Part shown: in pieces, positions 7,938 to 17,422 of the stretch
Layout: every line of letters starts with the position of its first letter
Numbering within the stretch: position 1 is the first letter of the stretch
From: Candidatus Sulfopaludibacter sp.
Lineage (GTDB): Bacteria > Acidobacteriota > Terriglobia > Bryobacterales > Bryobacteraceae
DNA: 33,236 bases
Assembly: GCA_031292755.1 (NCBI GenBank)
Contig: JARLGM010000068.1
Location: forward strand, 1-33,236
Direction: 5' to 3'
Position numbers and translations under genes: made by a program
The notes under the pieces: generated by a model
Seen by the model: the letters and a program-made list of their open reading frames with translations, nothing else
The model's database searches: none
What the model was told of the DNA's origin: nothing

Positions 7938-10595
7938 ATGGGACGCAAGATTCTGGCTATCTTCCGTTTTCTCGCTCGCCGCGCGAAAGAGGAGCGCGAA
8001 CTGGATCGCGAACTGCAATACCACGTGGACCGCCAGACCGAAATCAACCGGGGCCGCGGTATGGACCCGGACGAGGCGCGCCGCCAGGCGGTGCTTAGCG
8101 TGGGCGGCATCGAACCCCTAAAGGAAGAGTGCCGCGATGCCCGCGCCGGCCGGCCTGTGGAGGCGCTGCTGCAGGACGTCCGCTATGGCGCACGCGTGTT
8201 GTTCAAGAATCCCGGATTTTCGGCCGCTGCCATTGTTACCCTGGCTCTTGGAATCGGTGCGAACACAGCCATTTTCAGCGTGGTCTACGGCGTACTGCTT
8301 CGCCCCCTTCCGTACCGCGATGGCGGCCGGCTGGTGGTGCTCCACCAGCAACTCCTCCAGGCGCACATCGACGACATGCCATTCTCCGTGAAGGAACTGA
8401 ATGACTACTGCGACCGCAATCATACGCTGAGCGGCATGGTCGAACACCACACCATGAGCTTCCTCCTCATCGGCAACGACACGGCCGAGCGCGTGGAAAC
8501 AGCCGTGGTATCGCCGAATTTTTTCGACGTCCTGGGCGTCAAGCCGCTGCTGGGCCGCACATTTGTAGCCGCCGACGACCGTAAAGACGCGCCCGCCGTC
8601 CTGATTCTCAGCCACAAATACTGGCAGAGCCACCAGAGCGGTGACCCGAACATCGTGGGCAAGATCTTCAAGATGAACAACCGGCCGCACACCGTTCTGG
8701 GGGTGCTGCCGCCCATTCCGCAATATCCTTCCGAAGCCGATGTCTACATGCCCACCTCGCAATGCCCCACCCGCAGCAGCGCGCAGTTTATCGGCAGCCG
8801 CGGCGCCCGCATGATGACCGTTTTTGGCCGCGTCAAAAACGGCGTTTCGCTGGCAAAGGCGCAGGCGGATTTCTCCGTGGCGGCAAGCCAGGTGGGGAAC
8901 GCATACCCCAACGACTATCCACCCAAGTATGGCTATACCCTGAAGGTTGCGCCGCTGGAAACCGAATTGACGCAACGGGGGCGCGCCGCCTTCCTGGTGC
9001 TACTGGCCGGCGCCGGCTTCGTGCTGCTTATCGCGTGCGCCAATGTGGCTAACCTGCTCCTGGCCCGCGTGCTGAAACTCGAACGCGAATTCGCCGTACG
9101 GGCGGCTCTCGGCGCCAGCCGCGGCCGCCTGATCCGCCAGTTGCTCACCGAAAGCGTGATGCTCTCGCTCGCTGGAGGTTCCCTCGGCCTTCTGCTGGCG
9201 CCCGCCGCGCTCGCCGTTCTGGTGAAATTCGCCGAGCGCTTCACCACGCGCGCGGCCGAGGTGCACATCGACCTGCCGGTTCTGCTCTTCACGATGCTGG
9301 TCTCGCTCGCCACGGGAGTGCTGTTCGGCCTGGCGCCCGCGGCCTCCACCTGCCAGTGGGTCAGCGACGCCTTTAAACAGGCCGGCGGCCGTATTACTTC
9401 CAGCCGATCGCGCCACCGGCTGCGCGGTATCCTGGTGATCGCCCAGGTAGCGGTTTCGTTCGTCCTGCTCATCGGCGCCGGGCTGATGATCCGCAGCTTC
9501 GGCAAGCTCCAGCAGGTGAACCCAGGCTTCCGCCCCGACCACCTGGTGACTCTTCGGTACAGTCCCGGATTCCCGCCTTACTCGATGGCCACGCTGCCCG
9601 CCCTGATGGACAATGTGCTGCGCAAAATCGATGCCCTCGGCGGCGTGGAGTCCGCCGCCATCGCTTCCAGTTTTCCGCTCAATCCGGCCGGACTGGTCAG
9701 CGGACCGCAGCCCAATGAATTCGAAATCGAAGGGCATCCCGTGCCCAAAGACGAGCCCAAGCCGCAAACCGCCTTGCGCATTGTTTCGCCCGCTTATTTC
9801 GATACCATTCGCCAACCGCTGGTGAAGGGCCGTGCCTTCACGGATCATGACGACGAGAAGGCTGTCCCGGTAGCGATCATCAACCAGGCCATGGCGCGTC
9901 ACCGCTGGTCCGGCGCGGACCCCATCGGCCAGCGCATCCGCGTGGGTCGCAACGAGCAGTGGTTCCTGATCGTCGGCATTGTGGCCGACGTGAAGGACTA
10001 CGGCCTGGACCGCGCCGCCGCCGACCAGGTGTATGAATCCACCAAGCAAGCCGGCTTCTCCAATCGCCTGGTGGTGCGCACGTCGCTGGATCCCATCGCC
10101 GAGGCGCCGCTGCTGCGTGCCGCCTTCCACCAGATCGATCCCCACATCGCCGTCGATCAGGTGGAGACCATGGAACGGCTGGAGTACGATTCCATGACGT
10201 CTCCCCGCGTCATGACACTACTCATGGCCATCTTTGCGGGCCTCGCCCTACTCATCAGTTCCAGTGGAATCGCCGCGGTCATGGCGTTATCGGTCACGCA
10301 GCGAGCGCATGAACTGGGCATCCGTATGGCGCTCGGCGCGGCACGCGGCGCGATTATCGGCATGGTGGTGAGACAGGGACTCGTCCACGCCTTCGTAGGG
10401 ACGGTCATCGGCATCGGGGGCGCGGCGCTCCTGGCCCGCACACTTTCCACGATGCTATACGACACGCGACCCACCGACCTGCTCACGTTCCTTGCCGTCT
10501 CGCTGCTCTTCCTGACCGTGGCTGCCGTAGCCTGCTTTGTTCCGGCCCGCCAGGTGACCGGGATCGATCCGCTCGACGCACTGCGCCAGGAATGA
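7938..10595 (+). CDS. ADOP-type MacB/FtsX ABC transporter permease with N-terminal prefix domain
   Basis: An 885-aa inner-membrane permease, full-length ADOP form. Residues 1 to about 80 are the cytoplasmic prefix domain ([36 protein letters not shown]). The first MacB/FtsX half starts near residue 85 ([40 protein letters not shown]) and contains [14 protein letters not shown] and the helix block [16 protein letters not shown] with VRAALGASR. The second half has the [22 protein letters not shown] type entry helix and ends with [14 protein letters not shown] and [17 protein letters not shown]. No ATPase gene is adjacent. It is co-transcribed with the PadR regulator 10 bp upstream. Compared with the permease at 932-3337 it has about 80 extra N-terminal residues. 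Transported substrate is unknown. Confidence 0.95.
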   Translation: MGRKILAIFRFLARRAKEERELDRELQYHVDRQTEINRGRGMDPDEARRQAVLSVGGIEPLKEECRDARAGRPVEALLQDVRYGARVLFKNPGFSAAAIVTLALGIGANTAIFSVVYGVLLRPLPYRDGGRLVVLHQQLLQAHIDDMPFSVKELNDYCDRNHTLSGMVEHHTMSFLLIGNDTAERVETAVVSPNFFDVLGVKPLLGRTFVAADDRKDAPAVLILSHKYWQSHQSGDPNIVGKIFKMNNRPHTVLGVLPPIPQYPSEADVYMPTSQCPTRSSAQFIGSRGARMMTVFGRVKNGVSLAKAQADFSVAASQVGNAYPNDYPPKYGYTLKVAPLETELTQRGRAAFLVLLAGAGFVLLIACANVANLLLARVLKLEREFAVRAALGASRGRLIRQLLTESVMLSLAGGSLGLLLAPAALAVLVKFAERFTTRAAEVHIDLPVLLFTMLVSLATGVLFGLAPAASTCQWVSDAFKQAGGRITSSRSRHRLRGILVIAQVAVSFVLLIGAGLMIRSFGKLQQVNPGFRPDHLVTLRYSPGFPPYSMATLPALMDNVLRKIDALGGVESAAIASSFPLNPAGLVSGPQPNEFEIEGHPVPKDEPKPQTALRIVSPAYFDTIRQPLVKGRAFTDHDDEKAVPVAIINQAMARHRWSGADPIGQRIRVGRNEQWFLIVGIVADVKDYGLDRAAADQVYESTKQAGFSNRLVVRTSLDPIAEAPLLRAAFHQIDPHIAVDQVETMERLEYDSMTSPRVMTLLMAIFAGLALLISSSGIAAVMALSVTQRAHELGIRMALGAARGAIIGMVVRQGLVHAFVGTVIGIGGAALLARTLSTMLYDTRPTDLLTFLAVSLLFLTVAAVACFVPARQVTGIDPLDALRQE

Positions 10596-10714
10596 TCCGC
10601 ATCCCGCGAGCCATCGCCGATCCCTACACAGGGCCAAGCGCTCGCTTTTAGCGGAATCGCTTTCATTCTGGCAGCGCGGTTCGCAGTATCATAAATCTGA
10701 GTGTTTGGTAGTCT

Positions 10715-11875
10715 ATGCGCCTTGCCGAGTTGAAGGGCCGCAATCCCCGGGAAATCTCCCGGAGCCGCCGCGATTTTCTCCGCGCTGTTACGGGTGCGGG
10801 GCCGGCTGCCGTGCTCTTCGGCCCGTCCCTGTTGCGCGCCATGGCCGTACCGAAGAATCGCAAGGCCGTGGTGGTCACCTTCGGAGGCGGCGCCCGAGAC
10901 GATGAAACCTTCATGCCGGATGGGCAGGAAAATATCCCGCACCTCCTCGGCGAACTCATTCCCCAGGCCACCTTCCTCAGCAACGTGGTCAACCGCGGCA
11001 TCCTGGGCCACTACGTAGCCACCGCCAGCATCGTCACCGGCATCTACGAAACTTTTAACAACTTCGCCGCCGTCTCGCCCAACAATCCCACCGTCTTCGA
11101 GTACTTCCGCAAAGACCTGAAGCGGCCCGCCACGGATGCCTGGGTGGTCGCGCCCAGCAATGGATTCGCGCGCATCGGCGAGAGCGGCCACAAGCTCTAC
11201 GGGCCGGGACTGGGTGCGGGCGTGATTCTGCCCAAGCGTCTGCTGGCCGCGGCGCTCTCCTCGGGCACCGATGGCGCCCGCTATCAACACCTGCTGCGCG
11301 ACAATTACGAAACCCCGCTCTACGCGCCCTCCCTGACCGGCCATCAGATCGAACTCCAGCAGATGGCCGAACTCCTCAAACTCTCCGTCGACGACTTCGC
11401 CGCCCACGCCCGCAGCCTGGTCAGCCCCGACGAGCTTTCCGTCTACATCGCAAAGCAACTGATGCGCCAGCTTGCGCCCAGCCTGCTCTGGGTCACGCTG
11501 CATGATATCGACATCGCCCACTCCGGCACTTTCTCGCTCTACCTGGACGGCATCAAGCGGTCGGACCGCCTCTGCGCCGAACTGTGGCAGGCCATCCAGA
11601 AGGAGCCGGAATACGCGGGCAAGACCACCATGTTCATCCTGCCGGATTTCGGACGCGATTCCGATATCGATTCCGGCGGCAACGGCTTTCAGCATCATCG
11701 CACCGGCGATGCCGTTTCGCGCACCACGTGGATGATCGTGCTGGGTCCCGAGGTCAAGCAGAACGTCGTGGTGGACCGCCGCGTGGAATCCACAGACCTG
11801 GTCCCTACCCTGGGCGCTTTTTTCGGCTTCGACGCGCGCTTCTCCACCGGCAAACCGATCGTGGAGGTGGCCTGA
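10715..11875 (+). CDS. Tat-exported alkaline-phosphatase-superfamily protein
   Basis: A 386-aa protein with a twin-arginine leader (SRSRRDFLRAV followed by a hydrophobic stretch), so it is exported folded, in line with a metal-containing enzyme. The mature part has the pattern of the alkaline phosphatase/sulfatase/DUF1501-like superfamily: a first metal-site strand VVVTFGGGARDDE, a segment GHYVATASIVTG where a Thr/Ser nucleophile would be expected, HDIDIAHSG, PDFGRDSD, FQHHRTGD and the closing STDLVPTLGAFFGF. Substrate cannot be told; no formylglycine CxPxR sulfatase motif is present. It opens a seven-gene plus-strand run, and the following gene begins 3 bp after its stop. The 119 bp upstream (10596-10714) show neither a strong promoter nor a clear Shine-Dalgarno; TATCAT at 10687 is the only -10-like site. 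The superfamily assignment is fairly sure, the activity is not. Confidence 0.8.
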   Translation: MRLAELKGRNPREISRSRRDFLRAVTGAGPAAVLFGPSLLRAMAVPKNRKAVVVTFGGGARDDETFMPDGQENIPHLLGELIPQATFLSNVVNRGILGHYVATASIVTGIYETFNNFAAVSPNNPTVFEYFRKDLKRPATDAWVVAPSNGFARIGESGHKLYGPGLGAGVILPKRLLAAALSSGTDGARYQHLLRDNYETPLYAPSLTGHQIELQQMAELLKLSVDDFAAHARSLVSPDELSVYIAKQLMRQLAPSLLWVTLHDIDIAHSGTFSLYLDGIKRSDRLCAELWQAIQKEPEYAGKTTMFILPDFGRDSDIDSGGNGFQHHRTGDAVSRTTWMIVLGPEVKQNVVVDRRVESTDLVPTLGAFFGFDARFSTGKPIVEVA

Positions 11876-11878
11876 GCC

Positions 11879-13087
11879 ATGCTCCCGAATCAACTCTCCG
11901 CCGCGAGTTTCGCCGGATACCCTCCGGAGGCGCGCCAGCTCGCGGTCAAGCGGCTCGCACTACTGCAGCGCTTGCCGCTGGCATTTCTGCCGCTGCTGCT
12001 GCGTGAACTGATCGTATACGATTGGAAATTTCCGGCCGAACGCGGGGACTTTGTCCGGCAATTCACTTACCTGGGAAGCCTGGCGGACGGGCCGTTCCAG
12101 GCGGCTATGAGTGCCTTCGCGCAGCTCAAACTCGGGCGCGAACTGGAGCAGACCGACTGGGTAAACGCGCCGGCCATCTTTTCCGAACAGCTTTCGGCGC
12201 ACCTGTGGACCACGCACCAGATCGATTCCTTCAGCGCTGCCGCGGTGGAGTATATGCGGAAAGTCACGGCGTCCGCTCCCGAGCCTGGGCTCCCCGTTCA
12301 CCGGCTGGGCATGGCGGCGATTGGCCAGGGAGCCGCCCCGAATGACGATTATCGCTTGTTCCGCAAGCTCCGCCCGCAGGGAGTCTATTTCACGCAGGTG
12401 AAACCCGCGGGCGGTGTGCAAGTGCTGCTGGATGCGGCCGCGGCGCGTGCCAGAGCACACCCCGTGTCCTATGGCCACTGGTATATCGATGGGGGCGCCG
12501 GACTCGGGGTTCCGGAAAGAGTCACGCGCGTTTCGTACGGCGCACTGGCCGCGCCGCGCGCCACCATCCAGAGCCGCATGCAGAAGACCTACGAGGCAGC
12601 CGTCTTCGATCCCGAAGCGTTCCGCACCACGCTGGCGCAGATGAAGCCCGAAGAAGCGGGCTTCCGTTCCGGCGAAGACCAGGTGCTCACGCGCTTCCAA
12701 CTCAGCCTGCTGACGGAAGGTTCAGGCACGCAGGTCTTTGCGACCACCTTCGTACAGTGGGCCGCGCGCGAAGCTCTGCGCCGGGCGCAGCCGCTGACGT
12801 TACTGGTTCGCTTCGCCCCGCGCCAGCGCGACAGGCAGATGAATGAACTGCTGGCCGAACACCAGCGCCAACCGGACCTTGACCCGCACGGCTCGCTCAT
12901 CGACGCCGATATGGGCGCCTACTATACCTGGCTCAATCAGCAGCGCCTTTCGGGTGACGACAAATCGGCATTCCTGGCGTGGTTCGAGAATCATGGCGAA
13001 GCGGTCGCCATCGGTCCCGGCATGGAGCGCGGCCAGCGTTCCGACACTCCCATCGAGTTGGCCAGCCTGGTTGCACGGGTCGCATGA
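11879..13087 (+). CDS. Unrecognised 402-aa protein in the CRTAC1/TPR operon
   Basis: I do not recognise this family. It has no signal peptide and no convincing transmembrane helix. The start is amphipathic (YPPEARQLAVKRLALLQRLPLAFLPLLLRELIVYDWKFP), and the rest looks like a soluble mixed alpha/beta protein with conserved-looking aromatic patches (SYGHWYIDGG, ADMGAYYTWLNQQRLSG, FLAWFENHGEAVAIGPG). The LLTEGSGTQVFATTFVQWAAREALRRAQPLTLLVRFAPRQR stretch could be a nucleotide- or ligand-binding beta-alpha unit, but that is speculation. It is packed between the Tat-exported phosphatase-fold protein (3-bp gap) and a TPR protein whose ATG overlaps its TGA. It is the only gene of the run without an export signal, suggesting a cytoplasmic assembly or regulatory part. 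Confidence 0.75.
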   Translation: MLPNQLSAASFAGYPPEARQLAVKRLALLQRLPLAFLPLLLRELIVYDWKFPAERGDFVRQFTYLGSLADGPFQAAMSAFAQLKLGRELEQTDWVNAPAIFSEQLSAHLWTTHQIDSFSAAAVEYMRKVTASAPEPGLPVHRLGMAAIGQGAAPNDDYRLFRKLRPQGVYFTQVKPAGGVQVLLDAAAARARAHPVSYGHWYIDGGAGLGVPERVTRVSYGALAAPRATIQSRMQKTYEAAVFDPEAFRTTLAQMKPEEAGFRSGEDQVLTRFQLSLLTEGSGTQVFATTFVQWAAREALRRAQPLTLLVRFAPRQRDRQMNELLAEHQRQPDLDPHGSLIDADMGAYYTWLNQQRLSGDDKSAFLAWFENHGEAVAIGPGMERGQRSDTPIELASLVARVA

Positions 13088-14088
13088 TGCTCGCGGCCCT
13101 GCTCGTGTTGCTTGCCGCCTCCAGCTCATTTGAAGATTCGTTTCGGGCCGGCCTGTTGGCCCTGCAACGCGGCGACCTGGCGGCAGCGCAGATCAGCCTG
13201 GAAGCGGCCAGTAAGCTGGCGCCGCGCGATGGGCGCGTGTGGGTCGCGCTCTCGCAGACATACTGGCGACAGCACAAGAACGCCGAGGCCGAAGAGGCTG
13301 CCGGCAAAGCGGCGACGCTCGGGCCCGAAGACCCCGCGGTGCTGCAGAGCCTGGCCATCTACTATTCGGAAACTGAGCAATTTCTGAAGGCCGCGCAAGC
13401 GCAGGCCAGGTACTCCGGCAAGGCGCCGGGAAATTCCGGGGCTCGGGATCGCGCCGTCGAGCTTTACTTTCAGGCCTCCCAGCCGCTGCTGGACCAGCAG
13501 AAATTCGCCGAAGCCGAGGCCATTCTCAAGGAAGGCACGGCGCGGTTGCCCAAGAGCGCGCAACTGGAACTGGCGCTGGGAGTAGCGTGCTATGGGCTGC
13601 GCCGCTTCGAGGAAGCCGCGGACGCGTTTCTGCTCACCATCGAAATCGCGCCGGGGACGGAACAGCCCTACACGTTTCTCGGTAAGATTCTGGATCAGAT
13701 TCCCAGCCGCCTGCCGCAGGTAACCCGCCGGGCTGCCGCGTACGAAGCCGCGCATCCGGAGAGTGCCGCCGGGTATCTGCTCCACGCCAAGGCTCTGGAC
13801 GCGCAATCGCTCGCACCAGAGACGGCGCTCGGGCTGCTTGAAAAGTCTTTGGCCATCGACGACGGCGATGCATCGGCCCACTTTGAAAAAGGAACCGTGC
13901 TGGATCGCCTGCAGCGCTTCGCCGAGGCCGCGGCGGAGTTCGAACGCGCGGCGCAACTCGCGCCTTCGGATGCTGCCACGCATTACCGCCTGGCGCGCGA
14001 TTACGACCGGCTGGGCAAGCGCGAAGCCGCGCGGGCTGAGCGCGAGAAGCATGCCCAACTGGTGAAGGCGCAGGAAGTGATTCGATGA
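13084..14088 (+). CDS. Exported TPR-repeat protein
   Basis: A 334-aa helical-repeat protein. ATG 13084 overlaps the upstream stop (ATGA) and gives a signal peptide MMLAALLVLLAASSSFEDS; the frame is open further upstream, but only inside the preceding gene. The mature part is a chain of about seven to eight tetratricopeptide-like repeats, with the recurring small-residue pattern (AGLLALQRGDLAAAQISLEAASKLAP, AVLQSLAIYYSETEQFLKAA, FEKGTVLDRLQRFAEAAAEFERAAQLAPSD). It ends in a charged helix rich in Arg/Glu. Such proteins act as protein-binding scaffolds in the periplasm. Its TGA overlaps the ATG of the CRTAC1-TPR gene, so the two are translationally coupled. The partner is unknown; the CRTAC1 proteins of the same operon are the obvious candidates. 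Confidence 0.88.
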   Translation: MMLAALLVLLAASSSFEDSFRAGLLALQRGDLAAAQISLEAASKLAPRDGRVWVALSQTYWRQHKNAEAEEAAGKAATLGPEDPAVLQSLAIYYSETEQFLKAAQAQARYSGKAPGNSGARDRAVELYFQASQPLLDQQKFAEAEAILKEGTARLPKSAQLELALGVACYGLRRFEEAADAFLLTIEIAPGTEQPYTFLGKILDQIPSRLPQVTRRAAAYEAAHPESAAGYLLHAKALDAQSLAPETALGLLEKSLAIDDGDASAHFEKGTVLDRLQRFAEAAAEFERAAQLAPSDAATHYRLARDYDRLGKREAARAEREKHAQLVKAQEVIR

Positions 14089-17000
14089 CGCGGCGCGAGT
14101 TCCTAGCGGCGGCGGCCGCGGCCGGGTTAACGCCCTCGAAAGGCTCGGCCGCAACGCCGTTTCCTGTCCATTACGCAAAGCCCGATCCGTACGACGCGGT
14201 GCTGCGATACATCGAACCAGGCAGCGACGAGTTTCCAGACGAAAAGGCCGCCGTGGCGCTGGAAGCGCGCCTGGAGAGTAAGTACGGAGGCACGGCCCGA
14301 GTCTTCGCGCTGCCCGGCGGCGAGGTGCGCTTCGAAATCAAAAAAGATACCGAGTACCGCACCGGCAGCTGGCGCCTGCCGGACTTGCAGGTGGTGACCG
14401 AGCAGGTTGTGACCTCGCCCAAGCCGTATTTCCGCGATGTGACCGGGCACGTGTTCGGAGCCGTCGAGTCGTTCAGGGAACAGCTGATTCCGGGAAATCC
14501 ATACTGGCGGTCGCGCCTGGATTCCGCTTGCGGCATCGACGTGTACGGCAACCAGGGAATTGCGGTGGCCGATATCGATGGCGACGGCGCGGACGAAATC
14601 TACGTCTGCCAGCCGGGCGGACTCCCGAACCGCCTCTACAAGATTCGCGCCGATGGAACGGCCCGGGACATCACCGAGCGCTCCGGGTTAGGCGTGCTGG
14701 ATGAAACTACGTGCGCTCTATTCGCCGATTTCCGCAATGCGGGACGGCAGGACGCAGTGGTCCTGCGCTCTTCCGGGCCGCTCTACTTTGTCAACCAGGG
14801 CGACGGCACATTCGTGGAGCAGCGCGATGCGTTCGCTTTTAAAAATACGCCGCAGGGCTCCTTCACCGGAATGGCAGCCGCCGATTTCGACCGCGATGGC
14901 CGGCTCGACCTTTACCTCTGCTGCTATATCTATTTCCAGAGCGAAGACCAATACCAATATCCCGCGCCGTATCAGGACGCCCGCAACGGGCCGCCGAATT
15001 TCCTCTTCCGCAACCGCGGAGGGGCCGCCATCCAGTTCGAAGATGTAACCCGGGAGACCGGTATCGACGAGAATAACGACCGCTTCAGCTTCGCTCCAGC
15101 CTGGTGCGATTTCGATGGCGACGGCTGGCCCGACCTTTTCGTCGCCAATGATTTCGGGCGCGGCAATCTCTATCGCAATCGCAATGGCCATTTCCGCGAC
15201 GAGGCCGCTAAGGCCGGTCTGGACGGCGCCGGTCCGGGCATGAGCGCCTCGTGGTTCGACTCCAACGGTGACGGTCTGCCCGACCTGTACGTTTCGGATA
15301 TGTGGACCGCGCCGGGGCAGCGTGTCGTCCGCGACTCCGCATTCCAGCCCGCGGCGCGCGATGCGGAAGCGTTTCGCCGTCACACCAAAGGCAACTGTTT
15401 GTACCGCAACAAGGGCGACGGAACATTCGAAGAGGCGAGTCACGGAGTGGAGATGGGACGTTGGGCGTGGAGCAGCGGCGGATTCGACTGGGACCTGGAC
15501 GGTACGCCCGAAATCCTGATCGGCACGGGCATGGTAACCAACCCGTCGCGCCAGGATCTGAACAGCTTTTTCTGGCGGCAGGTGGTGGCGAAGACTCCCG
15601 AAAAGCAGCGCTCCGCGGCCGATTACGAAAACGGATGGAACGCACTGAATCAACTGATCCGCGAGAATTATAGCTGGAACGGGCGCGAGCCGAACGTGTT
15701 TTACGTGAAGCAGGAGGGCGCGTATCAGGATGCTTCCGGAGTGAGCGGCCTCGATTTCGCCGACGACACCCGAACGTTCGCGGTGACCGATTTCGATGGC
15801 GACGGCGTCCCGGACCTGGTGCTGAAGAATCGCCTGGGGCCGCAGATCCGCGCCATGCAGAACGATTCCACCGAAGGGCGGAAGGCGATCGCGATCATAT
15901 TGCGCGGCACCAAATCGAATCGCGACGCGATCGGCGCGCGCGTGGAAGTGAATCGGCAGGTCCAGTTCCTCAATGCCGGCAGCGGCTTCCTCTCGCAACA
16001 TTCCAAGAAACTGCATTTCGGACTCGCCGGGCAGGCCGCGGCACACGTGAAGATCACCTGGCCCTCAGGCGCTGTGCAACTGGCCGGCGACGTGGAACCG
16101 GGGTACGTTTACACCATCGTGGAGGGCGCGAGCGACCATTCCCGGACGCCCTTCCAGGAACGAAGACTGCTGCCCGCTTCCGCGCTGCACGGCAGGAACG
16201 AGCCAGAATTCGGTGACACCTGGCTGCTGGACCCCGTTCCCACGCCCGATCGGCGGAAGGCCGGATTTGTGGTGCTGCATGGCGGAGAGCCTCCGCCAAT
16301 GGCCACCGGCGTTCCCGTGACGCTGGTCGACCTGAGCCGCGAAAAGGAGGACGTCGCCGCCACCTATTCGTTGTTTCGCCGGTATCTGTTCGAATACCGC
16401 CGGGATCTTTCGCTGCCGCTGGTTTTATTGGTGGATGGTGAAAGCCGGGCCCGCAAGCTGTATGCCGCCATTCCTTCGGCCGCACAGATGCGCAACGATC
16501 TGGCGCGGATCGAGCAGAATCGTGCCCTGGCCCTGCCATTCCCCGGCAAATACTATCTGGCTCCGCGCCGGAATTATTTCAAACTGGGCGCAGCCTTCTA
16601 CTGGAGCGGCTACCCCGACCGCGCCCTGCCCTATCTGGCCGAGACCGTGCGCACGCGCCCTGAAAACTGGAAGGCGCTGCACGCCGTGGCGCGCATTCAA
16701 TTGGAGCTGGGCCGGAACAAAGAGGCGCTGGCAAGCTTCCAGCAGGTGATCGAGCGCAAGAGCGATTACCCGCCCGGCTACGTGGGCGCGGGCGAAGCCT
16801 ACGCCAGGCAGGACGACAAAGCCGGCGCGCAGCGGATGTTCCAGCGGGCCCTTCAAGCGGACCCCAAGTGCGCCGACGCCATGAATCAGCTTGGATTGCT
16901 GGCGGCCAATGCCAACGATCTGCCCGGCGCGCGCGGCTGGTTTCAGCAGGCCATTGAGGCGCAGCAGGATCATCCCGGAGCGATCAACAATCTGGCCGTG

Positions 17001-17219
17001 CTGTACGCCAAAATGGGGCAGCCGGACGATGCCATCGCGGCCTTTCGGTACGGAATGAAGATGAATCCGGATGACGACGAGCTGTATCTGAACCTGGCAC
17101 GGATTTACGTTATGATGGGCGAACGGGAGAAGGCCCGCGGGGTGCTGGACGAGTTGCTGGAACGAGAACCGGGCAACGTCACCGCCACCAAAGCGCTGGC
17201 GGCGTTGGGGGCAAGATGA
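14085..17219 (+). CDS. CRTAC1-type FG-GAP/ASPIC protein fused to TPR domain, Tat-exported
   Basis: A 1044-aa exported protein. The leader TRREFLAAAAAAGL is a compact twin-arginine signal. After a roughly 120-residue unassigned region come FG-GAP/VCBS propeller blades with calcium-loop motifs DIDGDGADEIY, DFDRDGRLDLY, DFDGDGWPDLF, DSNGDGLPDLY, DWDLDGTPEIL and DFDGDGVPDLV. The ASPIC/UnbV domain is at about 600-667 (KSNRDAIGARVEV, WPSGAVQ). Residues about 720-825 (VLLVDGESRARKLY, LALPFPGKYY) resemble a thioredoxin/redoxin-like fold without a CxxC pair. Residues about 828-1040 are TPR repeats (GRNKEALASFQQVIERKSDYPPGY, MNQLGLLAANANDLPGARG, NNLAVLYAKMGQPDDAIAAF). Both gene ends overlap neighbours by 4 bases. 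Propeller plus TPR suggests a large periplasmic or surface scaffold; the redoxin-like part is an inference. Confidence 0.9.
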   Translation: MTRREFLAAAAAAGLTPSKGSAATPFPVHYAKPDPYDAVLRYIEPGSDEFPDEKAAVALEARLESKYGGTARVFALPGGEVRFEIKKDTEYRTGSWRLPDLQVVTEQVVTSPKPYFRDVTGHVFGAVESFREQLIPGNPYWRSRLDSACGIDVYGNQGIAVADIDGDGADEIYVCQPGGLPNRLYKIRADGTARDITERSGLGVLDETTCALFADFRNAGRQDAVVLRSSGPLYFVNQGDGTFVEQRDAFAFKNTPQGSFTGMAAADFDRDGRLDLYLCCYIYFQSEDQYQYPAPYQDARNGPPNFLFRNRGGAAIQFEDVTRETGIDENNDRFSFAPAWCDFDGDGWPDLFVANDFGRGNLYRNRNGHFRDEAAKAGLDGAGPGMSASWFDSNGDGLPDLYVSDMWTAPGQRVVRDSAFQPAARDAEAFRRHTKGNCLYRNKGDGTFEEASHGVEMGRWAWSSGGFDWDLDGTPEILIGTGMVTNPSRQDLNSFFWRQVVAKTPEKQRSAADYENGWNALNQLIRENYSWNGREPNVFYVKQEGAYQDASGVSGLDFADDTRTFAVTDFDGDGVPDLVLKNRLGPQIRAMQNDSTEGRKAIAIILRGTKSNRDAIGARVEVNRQVQFLNAGSGFLSQHSKKLHFGLAGQAAAHVKITWPSGAVQLAGDVEPGYVYTIVEGASDHSRTPFQERRLLPASALHGRNEPEFGDTWLLDPVPTPDRRKAGFVVLHGGEPPPMATGVPVTLVDLSREKEDVAATYSLFRRYLFEYRRDLSLPLVLLVDGESRARKLYAAIPSAAQMRNDLARIEQNRALALPFPGKYYLAPRRNYFKLGAAFYWSGYPDRALPYLAETVRTRPENWKALHAVARIQLELGRNKEALASFQQVIERKSDYPPGYVGAGEAYARQDDKAGAQRMFQRALQADPKCADAMNQLGLLAANANDLPGARGWFQQAIEAQQDHPGAINNLAVLYAKMGQPDDAIAAFRYGMKMNPDDDELYLNLARIYVMMGEREKARGVLDELLEREPGNVTATKALAALGAR

Positions 17220-17422
17220 TTCCGGTGATTGCGCTGTTGATCCAGGCGATTGCGTTATCCGGCCGCGTGGTGGACCTCAGCGAGCCGCCTTCGGAGAGGC
17301 TCGCGCCGCCCAGGCTGATTGCGCCCGGAGCCCCTCCCGTGCTGAGCTTCCGCTATTTCGATGCGACCGACCGGGGCCGCTTCGGCAACCTGGGACTGAT
17401 GACGGACGATGCGGGCCATTAA
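17216..17422 (+). CDS. Small exported peptide, unknown
   Basis: A 68-aa ORF starting with ATG overlapping the stop of the CRTAC1-TPR gene (ATGA). Its 3' end overlaps the next gene's ATG (17409) by 14 bp in another frame. It opens with a signal-like hydrophobic stretch (IPVIALLIQAIALSG) and continues with a proline-rich segment (APPRLIAPGAPPVLSF) and FRYFDATDRGRFGNLGL. No family was recognised. The coupling at both ends and the signal-like start favour a real gene, although a remnant of a longer secreted protein cannot be excluded. Confidence 0.6.
   Translation: MIPVIALLIQAIALSGRVVDLSEPPSERLAPPRLIAPGAPPVLSFRYFDATDRGRFGNLGLMTDDAGH

Noticed and set aside
9000..10145. Minus-strand ORF of 381 codons inside the ADOP permease
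   Set aside because: Rich in Gly, Gln, His and Arg, and lies fully inside a well-supported gene; a coding shadow.
10157..11893. Long minus-strand ORF (578 codons) opposite the permease end and the phosphatase-fold gene
   Set aside because: It spans two real plus-strand genes with clear family motifs and has low-complexity Gly/Arg/Ala composition without a motif; an antisense shadow of high GC third positions.
14570..15820. Recurring DNA words such as GATTTCGATGGCGACGG that look like dispersed repeats
   Set aside because: They encode the DxDGDG calcium loops of FG-GAP blades; similar words recur in all three CRTAC1 genes. No array with constant spacers, so not CRISPR.
14718..16046. Minus-strand ORF of 442 codons inside the CRTAC1-TPR gene
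   Set aside because: Its repeated 'VAIEI' pattern is the reverse reading of the calcium-loop repeats of the plus-strand gene; no start signal or family match.
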